64,000 nucleotides of DNA from Prorocentrum cordatum. Taxonomy: Eukaryota > Sar > Dinophyceae > Prorocentrales > Prorocentraceae. The DNA is taken from positions 1-64,000 of the forward strand of contig CAUYUJ010020259.1 in the NCBI GenBank assembly GCA_963575745.1, written 5' to 3'. Of the stretch, positions 56,006-64,000 are shown piece by piece. The translations under genes were made by a program, and so were the position numbers. Below the pieces are notes generated by a model that was given only the letters and a program-made list of their open reading frames with translations, searched no databases and was not told the origin of the DNA. Position 1 is the first letter of the stretch. The number at the start of each line of letters is the position of its first letter.

Positions 56006-56612
56006 CTTGGCGCTGTTGTGCGCGGTCCAGGCGGCCCTGCAGATTCTGGATCTTTCTTCGATGCGCTGCGGCCCCCGGCTCTCGATCGCCGAGACCAGCT
56101 TTGGTTTGGTTCAGGGGACATCCTCGCTTTGTGAGAAAGGACAGTCAATCTGCATAGTAAGGATGGTCAACCTTCCCAAGGGTACCCTTGCATCCTTGCC
56201 TCCTCGGTCCATCCTTCGCCACTTTCGCTGGCCGCGCCCCGCTCGAAGAAGCTTCGAGATGGCCTTCCAAGGCCCTTGCATCCTTACCGCGCATCCCTAT
56301 CATACGGGCAGACTGTAGCGTCTTGGGAGAAACTCCCCCCGGGCTCGCCGCCGAAAGACGCTGAAGTACGGACCCGTCTGTGCTCAGGAGGGCCTCTGGT
56401 TTTCGGACCCCTCCTCAGATCCACGTCGAGGAATTTACTCGCCGAGGCCCGTCTTGGCCAGAGCAGCCACTTGTCTGGCGTTCCGTCTGGCGGGGCGATG
56501 GCCGTGGGCCTTCCGCGCTCCAGCGCTTGCCTCGATGGTCTCCGGCGCAGCACGGCCCGCGCACTCTCTTCGAGGCCGAGCTCCTCGAGGCTGCGGCAGG
56601 ACCTTCCATCTA

Positions 56613-56849
56613 GGCCTCCCAGATGGGGTCGGAGTAGATGAGGTCGGAGGATCGCGCCGCATCACCGATGCATCGCCGATGCGGCTCGATGTGCAGCCCG
56701 ATTTTCTTCACGCCGACGTCGCCGATGCATCGCCCGCGTTGACGATGCATCGCTGGTGCATCGCCGATGCATCGCCAATGTATCGCCGATGTATCGGCGA
56801 TGCGGCGCCATCCCCCGACCCCATCTACTCCGGCCCCATCTGGGAGGCC
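56613..56849. mobile_element. Inverted-repeat element IR-F
   Basis: Ends of 35 bp match at 33 positions: GGCCTCCCAGATGGGGTCGG on the left, and its complement CCGGCCCCATCTGGGAGGCC, preceded by CCGACCCCATCTACT, on the right. Between them lies a GATGCATCGCC repeat. Confidence 0.75.
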
Positions 56850-57178
56850 TCCACTCCATGCCTCGGAGGCGCGGCCCTCCCCCAGAGTTCGGGACCGTGG
56901 TGGCCCTGGGAGGCGCAGACACGGCGCACAGGCAGCCCCCCCCCCCTCCCCGGTGGTCCGCGCTGGCCTCAGCGGGCCCCCCGAGCAGTCCTGGCTGGCC
57001 TCAGCAGCCCCCTCCCCGAGCAGTCCAGGGCGGTCTTGACACCCCGCTCCCTGGGGCGCGGAGCGCCCAAGGGGCGCCGCCGGCTGCCTGTTGAGGCCAG
57101 CTCGGACTGCCTGGGGGGGCTGGCTCTGCGCAGCCCGAAGCCTTACTACACGGACTAAGGCGCGTGGATTAGCGTCAA
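56850..57178. other. No gene seen (intron 3)
   Basis: GC-rich, open in several frames. No motif was recognised. Confidence 0.35.
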
Positions 57179-57332
57179 GTCGGGCCTGTCCCTCCACAGG
57201 GGGGATGTTCAAAAATAGTCAAAAAATGTCGGGGGACGTTTTTCTGACTATTTGTGAGCATTTAGGAGTATTTTGGGGTATTTCTTATTTTCCGTCCAAA
57301 GTCCGCCTGGAGTGCGACATGCCCGACCTAAG
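57179..57332 (+). mobile_element. Inverted-repeat element IR-A, copy 3 (introner-like)
   Basis: Starts GTCGGGCCTGTCCCTCCAC and ends GTGCGACATGCCCGACCTAAG. The ends match at 17 of 22 positions when inverted, and the borders are GT...AG. The interior is AT-rich. Same flanks as copy 1 (CAA before). Confidence 0.6.
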
Positions 57333-57705
57333 ATTAGCGACGGGCCCCGATTCCGTACGGAGTCGGCGCGCTCCGCCGCCAGAGCAGGCGGCATTGGTGC
57401 TTCGCGCCTCGGGGGCGCCTTCGTTGATGCGTGCACTGGGCGCCCACGCGCCAGAGCCACGCATCCGGAGTCCATGGTCAGGGTGTGCCCGAGTGGTGCC
57501 CGCGATGCGGGACGCTTTCAGAGTGCTCCGGAGCGCTCCGAGAAGGCCGTGGCGCCCGGGACGTCCTCCCGAACCGCCGGATTTTTCAGAGATTCTCGAT
57601 TGGTCCTCACCCGAATTTCTCCTCGTCCTGGCTTCGTCGGTCCGCGCTCTCTCTTCTCGTGCCCCTCGTGGCGCTGCCTCCATCCCTCCCGTCCTCTGGG
57701 CCGAG

Positions 57706-57743
57706 GCCGGGTGGCCCACAGCTGCGAGGCGTTCACGGTCGAG
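57706..57743 (+). CDS. J-domain protein, exon 4 (proposed)
   Basis: Two bases complete the Gly codon left open by exon 3, then twelve codons, RVAHSCEAFTVE. Acceptor GGGCCGAG|GCCGGG. Proposed donor GTCGAG|GACCGC, an AG|GA border. The choice rests on phase agreement on both sides and on the identical AG|GA border at exon 5. A different reading with donor GGGCAG|GTGGCT (end 57781) is possible and would lengthen the exon. Post-J-domain region; no further domain is recognised. Confidence 0.4.
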
Positions 57744-57804
57744 GACCGCGCGAGCCCCGCGCGGGGAGGCACCCTGGGCAGGTGGCTAGGCGGGAGCAGC
57801 GGGA

Positions 57805-57932
57805 GGAGGAGGAAATGGAGGAGGAGGAGGAGGAGGAGGAGGAGGAGGAGGAGGAGGAGGAGGAGGAGGAGGAGGAGGAGGAGGAGGAGGAGGAGGAGGA
57901 GGAGGAGGAGGAGGAGGAGGAGGAGGAGGAGC
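57805..57932 (+). repeat. (GAG)n microsatellite in intron 4
   Basis: Pure GAG run of about 125 bp. Confidence 0.95.
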
Positions 57933-58040
57933 CCGCCCTCGCGCGCTTCAAACGCGCTCACGGCCCTCCCTGTGGTGCCAGGCCACCTGGTTGGGGGTGT
58001 GCATGGGTTCGAGGAAGAACATCGCCAGTATAAGCACAAA

Positions 58041-58191
58041 CGTTCGAGGGTCCGCGCGGTTTTCTTGGACTGGCACTGGGCCCCCCAGGCGGCGCCTCCA
58101 GCGCTGCCCCTGGCGCGCTCCGCGCGCCAAATAGGGGGGGTTCCAGCGCCGATCAAAGGAACCCGCGTGAACCCTGGAACGCGTATGCTTC
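58041..58191. mobile_element. Inverted-repeat element IR-G, copy 4
   Basis: The left arm CGTTCGAGGGTCCGCGCGG faces the right arm CCGCGTGAACCCTGGAACG, about 31 of 40 positions complementary. The centre has GCGCGCTCCGCGCGCC. Followed by TATGCTTCTGCCG, as copy 1 is. Confidence 0.7.
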
Positions 58192-58401
58192 TGCCGCATA
58201 CCGTTTTTCCTTTCTTTTGGGGGTGGGTGGGAGCGAGGGGGGGGGCCTGCCAGAGGAGGGGCTTGTGCAGGCGCAGCTGCGGGTGCTTGAGGAGGGGGTT
58301 GGGACCGAGGGGGGGGGCTGCCAGAAGAGAGAGGTGTGCAGGCGTAGCTTTGGGTGCGAGGAGGGGGGGGGCGCGGCCAGAGCCGAGACGCGCTGGCGCA
58401 G

Positions 58402-58442
58402 GAGCTCGCGGCCGACGGCAAGCACGACGTGCACGCATTCAG
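58402..58442 (+). CDS. J-domain protein, exon 5 (proposed)
   Basis: Thirteen codons plus two bases, ELAADGKHDVHAF. Acceptor CTGGCGCAG|GAGCTC and donor TTCAG|GATCTG; both borders read AG|GA, as at the exon 4 donor. Joined to exon 4 the frame is kept (phase 0) and reads smoothly through VE-ELAADG. No stop and no known domain. Reading past the donor meets TGA two codons later, so this could instead be the 3' end of the gene. No later exon was identified. Confidence 0.4.
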
Positions 58443-58725
58443 GATCTGACCCTGCTGCGGGCCGCCTCCTCTCGTATCCACTCCGCCTCCCGTGTTGTTG
58501 CTCCTTTCTCCCTGCTCGTCTCCCCAGTGTATCCTCCTCGTTCATGTGCCCCTCTTCTTACTATTCGGGCCGAACTTCCGTACAATGGCCGAAAGTCCGT
58601 CTAAACGGTGCTCTCGCCTCGGCGCGGGCAGCACACCGCCAGCGTCACCTGCACGCCGTGGCCAGTTTGAGAGCGAATCGTGAGGATGTCTCAGTATCAA
58701 CCCCTCGCACTGGGGGTTGCGAAAG

Positions 58726-58867
58726 GTGCCCCTGGCCCAAGGTGCCCCTGGCTTTTCGCTCGATGCTGGAGCTCCCAGGCCCTCTGGGCCTCGTGATGGG
58801 GTGCTCTGGAGGTCATGGGGGCCTCCTCGGAAATCCTGGGGGCACCTCTGGCCGGGGGCACTTCCAG
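58726..58867 (+). mobile_element. Inverted-repeat element IR-B, copy 2 (introner-like)
   Basis: Starts GTGCCCCTGGCCCAAGGTG. CACCTCTGGCCGGGGGCAC is the inverted end (15 of 19), followed by TTCCAG, giving GT...AG. Shares CTCTGGGCCTCGTG and GGGGTGCTCT with copy 1. Confidence 0.65.
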
Positions 58868-59268
58868 CAGCGCCCGATCGCCCCCCTCTTCACTCCCACC
58901 TCTTATCACGCTGCCTCCTCTCCTGCAGTCGAGACGCCGAAATCAGGACCGCCTCGGGCTCGGGAGGGGCTCTACTCTTCGGGTCCGCTCCTCAGATCTA
59001 GGTCGGGGAATATCGACTCGCGGCCGAGGCTAGCCGTGACTCGAAGAGCCTGTCCGCTCCTCACTCGGCGTTCCGAAAAGCCTGTCGGCGCCTTATTCAG
59101 CACGATGACGGTATTCGTCTCTCCATGTTTCTTCCTCGTTCATTCTTCCTCTTTCTTATCACTCCCTCGCCCCTTTTGTCGCTCCCCTGCCTTTTTTTTG
59201 CTCTCTCTCTCTCTCGCTCTCCCCCTCCCCCGTGCCCCCGCTTTCTGTTTCTGCTGCTTCTTGCTCTG
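58868..59268. other. No gene seen
   Basis: CT-rich at 59180-59235. No exon-like stretch fitting the next phase of the J-domain gene was recognised. Confidence 0.35.
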
Positions 59269-59269
59269 A

Positions 59270-59705
59270 TGGGGCCAGTCGCCGGGCAGCCGCGGCACAC
59301 GGCGCCGCGCACGCGGTGCCGCGCGCACGGCCCATGGCACGCGGCATGTGTTGACACGCGCACGGCACCACGACGGCCTGCTCACGCACACGGCACGCCA
59401 AGCACCACGCGCACGGCGCCACACAGTGGACCGAGCGCATGGCACGCGCCGCGGCGCACGTGGCCCCGCGCACGGCCCCGTGCAGAAAGACTGGCGCGCA
59501 CGGCACCACACACCCGACATCACGAGCATGGCACCTTGCGCACGGCGCACGGTCTTGTGCACATGGCAGCACGGACACGGCCCCACGCATGGGGCAGAAC
59601 TCAGTCCGCACGCGGCACGTTGCACACGACACCACGAATTCGGCAACGCACCATGCATACGGCACCACGCACACGGAACACTGCATTGCACCGTGCGCAG
59701 GGCAC
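59270..59705 (+). repeat. Degenerate GCACGGCACCAC repeat
   Basis: About 12-bp units (CGCACGGC, ACACGGCACCAC) over 430 bp. Confidence 0.8.
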
Positions 59706-59762
59706 AGGGCTTGACGTTCGCGGGAATCAGAATTTTGTGGGCAGCGACCCGTCCGTGGCGAA

Positions 59763-59840
59763 ATATGCTGGGACCCCCGATCAGCATTCGTTATTTAGAG
59801 TCTAGTGCTTGAGCCATTGTGCCATCATTGAAGCTGCCAA
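59763..59840 (-). ncRNA. Relic of a tRNA or tRNA-derived SINE
   Basis: The minus strand reads TGGCACAATGGCTCAAGCAC, a good A box and D arm if the GCAC/GCAC pair is read as decayed GCGC/GCGC. TAGACTCTAAATA follows, which looks like an anticodon loop with CTA. The anticodon stem, T arm and acceptor do not pair, so no functional tRNA is claimed. Confidence 0.35.
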
Positions 59841-60060
59841 ACTTGCTTTAGCCCCGTTTGAGTTCCATGTGTTTTAAGCCATTGCTGCTTATACACATCA
59901 TCATCGTTTTTCCTTCTTTTCCGCATTCCCTTTCTTCTTCCAAAGCTGGATCCTCCTCCTCTTCCTCTTTCCTCGTCTCCTCCGCGTTCTTCTCTTCTGC
60001 CTTTCTTCCCTCTCCTCATCTCGCTTAGCCCAGTCCCCTAAACTGTGTTTATACTTGCGC

Positions 60061-60180
60061 TGCTGTGCAACGCCTGGTGATTGCTAACTGTACGCTTTTC
60101 ATTTGTTTGTCAGTTGTCGTAGCCAGGTGATTGCGTGCAACGCCAGTCGTTGCTGTGCAACGCCTGGTGATTGCTAACTG
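60061..60180 (+). repeat. 30-bp direct repeat spaced 90 bp
   Basis: TGCTGTGCAACGCCTGGTGA and the next ten bases occur identically at 60061-60090 and 60151-60180. A partial third copy (CCAGGTGATTGCGTGCAACG) lies between them. The second copy ends 8 bp before the spliced-leader relics. Confidence 0.9.
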
Positions 60181-60187
60181 TCACGCT

Positions 60188-60224
60188 TCCGTAGCCATTT
60201 TTAGCTTAAGCCATCTTGGTCAAG
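60188..60224 (+). other. Two tandem spliced-leader relics
   Basis: The first (60188-60210) starts TCCGTAGCCATTTT, then has one extra T and two substitutions before ending AAG. It is followed at once by CCATCTTGGTCAAG (60211-60224), a 14-base relic of the last 15 bases of the leader. That is the product expected when a retroposed, leader-bearing gene is trans-spliced again at the AG inside its old leader. Together they imply at least two rounds of expression and retroposition. Confidence 0.8.
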
Positions 60225-60344
60225 GCTGCAAGGGGCTGCCACATGGACGCGTGTTGAATATTAAGTTTTGCGTTTTTGCTCAGCAATCCAGTAGCAGATG
60301 CTCCTCCTTTGCATCGTCGCCGTTGTCCTTGGCATGCTGCTCTT

Positions 60345-61604
60345 ATGACACAGATCCGCGCTGGGTTTGGACGTGCGTTGGTGTCAGGAGGGGGCTATAT
60401 GCATGCATTGCTAGTGCCAGAAGGGCGGCATTGGCTTGTAATAGGCTCTTCCTGCAGACGCTGTTCTGTTGGACCTCACCCGTGGGATGCGATTGAACGT
60501 CGATGCCAGCGTCTTGAGTCGTTTCTGAAGCGCTTGATTCGGCCACCATGTCAGAGCTTCGTCGTAGATGGGAAGGTGTATTCATTACCCGTCCGCGCTC
60601 AGGACCAGTCTGATGATAGCGAACATGTTCCGAACGCAGTCTTAGATTATTTCGCAGGATTCTTTGACGGAGACGGTTGCGTGACTGCAGATCGAAGCTT
60701 TAACAATCGAATGCTGCAGATCCACCAAGCTGAACGTAATGTTGCAGTGTTAGTTAAGTTTATGAATTAGTTTGGTGGTGGTATCTACAAGAGGGCCTCT
60801 GTGAAAGGGAGTCACCAGTATTCTTTTTCATGGAGGCTAAACGGCAAGAGAGCGAGGGTTGCTGCGTCATTGCTCATAAGAGCGTCTTTGGTGAAGCGTG
60901 AACAGCTTGGCCTTTTAGTTTCTGAGGCGCCAACTTGGCCATTACACCGTGGTAGGCTTGCGAGCACCCTGCGTAATCTGAAACATGGCGCTCCTGGCCC
61001 GTGTCATGATGTCAGCTGGGGTTAGGTTGCCGGATTTTTTGACGCGGAGGGATGTATCGGAATCAAACCATGTGAGGCGCAATTAATTTTGACTACATCC
61101 CAGAAGTACCAGGATCCACTAGTTGGTATTAAAGCGTTGATAGAACGAACCTTCCCAGGTGTCAATGCGAGCCTCACGCAGACTAGGAGGGGATACTACA
61201 ATCTTTGCGTGACCAGAACAGCGCCATCTTTTGCAGTGCTGCAGCAATTGCTGGATTCGGGCCTCGCAGGAAAACAACAGCAGGCTATGTTGGCCATGTC
61301 CCTGACTCGAAATAATTGCGGACGCATTCGCGATAGTTTATCCAAGTTGAAAGGGAACCAGTCTCGTGGGAAGTTCCTCGACGCAGCAGGGTACGAGAGA
61401 GCCTTGGACATACATAATGTACGATCCCGTTTGTACCGTCGTCCTGGTCAAGATACAGCTGGCAGTGACTTTGCGTCTTAGCAGGGTGAGTTGTATACGA
61501 TTAAAAGCGAGCACAAGCTACGGAATGCTAAACGGCGTCTCGCGTTGCTTCGTTTGGATATTCGGTCCCTTTTGCGTCAGGGTGCTAGGCTGTCCGCGGG
61601 CTGA
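60345..61604 (+). pseudogene. Double-motif LAGLIDADG endonuclease, retroposed, interrupted by TAG codons
   Basis: LAGLIDADG proteins are DNA endonucleases or intron maturases; single-chain forms have two motifs about 100-130 residues apart. Seen here in one frame: YFAGFFDGDG at 60648-60677 (residues 102-111) and VAGFFDAEG at 61026-61052. Both keep the acidic residue that binds the catalytic metal. After each motif come the expected strand and helix stretches (for example FGGGIYKR and QKYQDPLVGIKALIERTFPG). The frame is 420 codons from ATG 60345 to TGA 61602-61604. It contains three internal stops, all TAG, at 60768-60770, 61023-61025 and 61479-61481, and no TAA, TGA or frameshift. The last 40 codons after the third TAG still read as a basic helix (KLRNAKRRLALLRLDIRSLL). 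An in-frame TGA at 60255 precedes the start. Spliced-leader relics lie 120 bp upstream, so it came by retroposition of a nuclear transcript. It is either a young pseudogene or a gene read through TAG. Confidence 0.75.
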
Positions 61605-62290
61605 CTTTTGGTGCTGAGAAACAGCTGCTTTTCAGTCGTCGTCTTGTTCATGTTTAAGTATTGTGTACATCTGCCTACTCGCAATCGTTGCCGTAGTCGT
61701 ATCAGGACCAGTGTATGTAGCTGTAGCAATAGTAAAAGTAGTGGTCGTAACTAATGTATTGCTTCGTAACTTGTGAACTTGCTTATCAGTGCTGCAGCTG
61801 GCACCAGGGTTATGTTCGTTTGGCAAGGTTCCGGCTGTTATCGTTTTCTGTGTTTTCGTGGATGCACTTGTTTGTTTGAAGTTGTTTATATAAACGCAAT
61901 GATATATGCGTAAGATTAAAAGGAATGCTGAGCTTGATCAGAGGCTCCTTTGTCACTTGAAGGAGGGGGATGAGGGATATCAGAAGGTGGATGTAGCGGC
62001 TTGAGAACCGTTACAAAACCAACATGATGCCAGCGCGTGGTCCCCAAACAGTACGGGCTCTTGCATTCCTGGTGCGCAATCTGTGCTCTACAGCTAGTGC
62101 ATTGGGTAAGTTTTGCGTACCAATCTATTCGGTGTAATATATGGAACTAATAGGCATGGCGCAAGGATGGCTGCTGTGAAATACGCGTAATGCAGGCTAC
62201 GTGGTGCAACCTGTGGCGTGCAACGTGTGAAATCCAGTGTCCGTGGTGCAGCTTATATGGTGCGTTGCATGTGCTTCACCACTTGGCATC
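61605..62290. other. AT-richer unique sequence, no gene seen
   Basis: Lower GC than the rest of the window and continuous in character with the LAGLIDADG locus, so it may be the 3' untranslated part of the retroposed copy. No poly(A) tract was seen. Confidence 0.4.
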
Positions 62291-62740
62291 ACATGGCACC
62301 AAGGGCGCCCACCATAGAGCACCGTTGGCTACCATAGGGTACTAAGGGGGTACGCGGGCACACGAGCCGACGCACAGGGCACCATGGAGTACCGAGGAAG
62401 TCCACAACGGTGCAGGCATGTGCAGTTGAGTCTAGTTCAGCGTCAGAGGGAGCAAACGCTTCGACCGCAGGGGCGTTTTGATGGGTGACTCGCCCGCAGG
62501 GGCGACGCACGGCGCTGTTGTTGCCGAAACGGCGGCGCGCGGCAACGTGGATGAGCGAGATGGCCGCGGACGCTCGGTCACACCCAGAGGCCGCAAGCGA
62601 GCCTCTTATACTGTCTCGGGGCCATATTGTGTCAGCTAGGGGCCATCTCGGCCGTCTGTGGAGCGTCTTCGATGCCACCTTGGATAGCCTAGAGGGCCGT
62701 CTTGGAGGCCGTCTCGCCCACCTCGGCCGCCTTTGGCTTT
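62291..62740. other. No gene seen; CTTGGAGGC-type repetition at 62600-62720
   Basis: Cryptic repeat of the CTTGGGG class in the second half. Nothing coding was recognised. Confidence 0.4.
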
Positions 62741-62753
62741 CCTGCCGGCGCAG

Positions 62754-62930
62754 TTCGGGCGCTCTGCGCGGGGGCAGCGACGGAGGAAGGGCTCGTGGGA
62801 GCCTGTGAGAAGGACCGGCAGTCTGTCCAGAGCTTGGCACGGTGGGCGCCCCTGCTGTGGCGGCGGATCGAGGACTCCGGCTGTGCATCACCAGCCGCTC
62901 CCTGGGAGTTTGGCGAAGGGGCGTGCAGCA
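62754..62930 (+). CDS. Possible exon, unknown product
   Basis: After TTTCCTGCCGGCGCAG one frame reads VRALCAGAATEEGLVGACEK, then DRQSVQSLARWAPLLWRRIE. The composition is helical and leucine-rich, and the stretch stays open to about 62930. No domain, partner exon or clear 3' border was found. Confidence 0.22.
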
Positions 62931-63037
62931 TCGAAAGCCGTGGCGCGGCGCAGATGCCAGCTGTCCTTATATTGAATCGTTTCGCTCATTGGCCGATATT
63001 GCATCACTGGTGCTAGATGTTTGTGTGATCGTGGCGA

Positions 63038-63118
63038 GTGAGCGAGCGAGCGAGCGAGCAAGCGAGCGAGGAGGAGGAGGAGGAAGAGGAGGAGGAGGAG
63101 GAGGAGGAGGAGGAGGAC
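63038..63118 (+). repeat. (GAGC)n then (GGA)n microsatellite
   Basis: GAGCGAGCGAGC run at 63038-63067 followed by GGA units. Confidence 0.95.
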
Positions 63119-63769
63119 AAGGGGGGGATGAGGATGAGGAGGCGGAGGCCTCCCGATTGCTTCTTGTGGCATTATGTGGCCACGCTTGGTCGTGGACAAG
63201 ACGCCGCTTTGGGAGGATCTTTCGGGGAAGGGTTCGAAGTCTCAGCTCGGGTTCCGTCGCTTGACGCTTTCGACAGTAGCGGCAGACCGTTGGAATAATT
63301 CCGCAATCGGAACACGGGCTCGTCAGCAGAACGCGAGGCCCGTTAGCGGAACAGGGTGGCCCCGCAGGGGAACAGGGGACGTGCACCTCGGGCGAACACC
63401 TGGCGACCGTTGGCCGAACTCGTTGGCCTCACCTCTGGTGCTTACCAACGTACCTTGTCGTCTTCTGGGGGAGGGGGGGTGCGATATGGAAAGTTATAGG
63501 CTTGGAGTTCTAGGAGGAGCAGGGGGAGGAGAGGGAGGGGCCTGGAGTGAGGTTCGGTATTTCTTCTCTTCTTTCTCACTCCCTCCCCCTCCTCCCTCCT
63601 AACTTTTCCGTTCCCTCCTCTTCAGCCCCAGGGCACCGGAGTGGGTCCTCAACCTCGCCGCAATTGGGGGTCCCTAGGCTTGGGGGTCAAGGTCCATGAT
63701 TGAGCCACTCTCCTCCCTCCTGTGTATCCTCCCTCCTCTTCACTATCCTCCCTCCTCCCCTCACTCTCT
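63119..63769. other. No gene seen
   Basis: Unstructured GC-rich sequence. A weak tRNA-like stretch at 63650-63710 (minus strand GTGGCTCAATCATGGACC) is too poor to call. Confidence 0.35.
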
Positions 63770-63852
63770 CCCACTGTCTCTCTCTGTCTTTCTCTCTCCA
63801 TTTTTTTTGTTTTGTTATTCTGTCTGTCTCTCTGTCTCTCTCTCTCTCTCTT
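63770..63852 (+). repeat. (CT)n/(GTCT)n microsatellite
   Basis: CTCTCTGTCT runs around a T9 tract. Confidence 0.9.
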
Positions 63853-63904
63853 GCTCACCCTGTCTTTATCTATTGGTTCCAGCGGGCGACTTCCAGACTG
63901 GCCC

Positions 63905-63973
63905 GCCCTAGTTTGGTGATTTCGTTTATTTTTAGTGCGTGGGCGGAGCGTGGAGAAATCACCAAATTAGGGC
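63905..63973. mobile_element. Inverted-repeat element IR-J
   Basis: Nineteen-bp ends: GCCCTAGTTTGGTGATTTC and GAAATCACCAAATTAGGGC, 18 of 19 complementary. 69 bp in all. Confidence 0.7.
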
Positions 63974-64000
63974 GTCTCTCTCTCTGTCTCTGTCTCTTTT

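Noticed and set aside
57744-57781. Parvulin-like reading (SPARGGTLGR) after exon 4
   Set aside because: It recalls the parvulin RGGDLG motif, but no other parvulin block was found, and the shorter exon 4 fits phase and borders better.
63650-63710. tRNA-like stretch on the minus strand
   Set aside because: Only an A-box-like word is visible; no B box and no pairing stems.

Overview
The window looks like nuclear DNA of a core dinoflagellate. It is GC-rich and crowded with trinucleotide microsatellites, satellites and short inverted-repeat elements. It carries decayed non-LTR reverse transcriptases and, most tellingly, near-perfect relics of the dinoflagellate spliced leader (DinoSL). Two such relics lie in tandem just upstream of a decayed LAGLIDADG endonuclease frame, and a third lies at 8.75 kb. 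This is the signature of transcripts that were trans-spliced, reverse-transcribed and put back in the genome. The genus cannot be fixed from the sequence; a large high-GC genome of the Prorocentrum type would fit. Layout: 0-3.1 kb is a reversed composite repeat holding a 101-bp satellite. 3.1-8.6 kb is mostly non-coding, with one complete reversed composite repeat and two possible exons. 8.7-15 kb is a graveyard of retroposed coding sequence: an SL relic, a coiled-coil-like relic and two reverse-transcriptase pseudogenes. 15.4-20.2 kb is a tandem higher-order repeat with modules in fixed order. 20-31 kb is cryptic repeats, microsatellites, inverted-repeat elements and a 100-N assembly gap. 31.3-39.6 kb is a second higher-order repeat built around (GTT)n, with a 248-bp AT-rich tandem repeat inside it. 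44-58.5 kb carries the one host gene I can assemble: five tiny plus-strand exons that together spell a J-domain (DnaJ/HSP40) protein. Its introns of 0.7-7.7 kb are filled with (GAG)n and (TCG)n runs, palindromic satellite arrays and inverted-repeat elements. 60-61.6 kb is the retroposed LAGLIDADG gene, broken only by TAG codons. How the parts fit together: only the J-domain gene is a credible functional locus. Its exon borders repeat the same bases at both ends of an intron (AG|GC or AG|GA), giving non-GT donors of the kind known from dinoflagellates. Several inverted-repeat elements begin with GT and end with AG, so they could be introner-like. Almost every long open frame elsewhere is a by-product of stop-free simple repeats and is not annotated. 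No rRNA, intact tRNA, CRISPR, operon, promoter or terminator was recognised.
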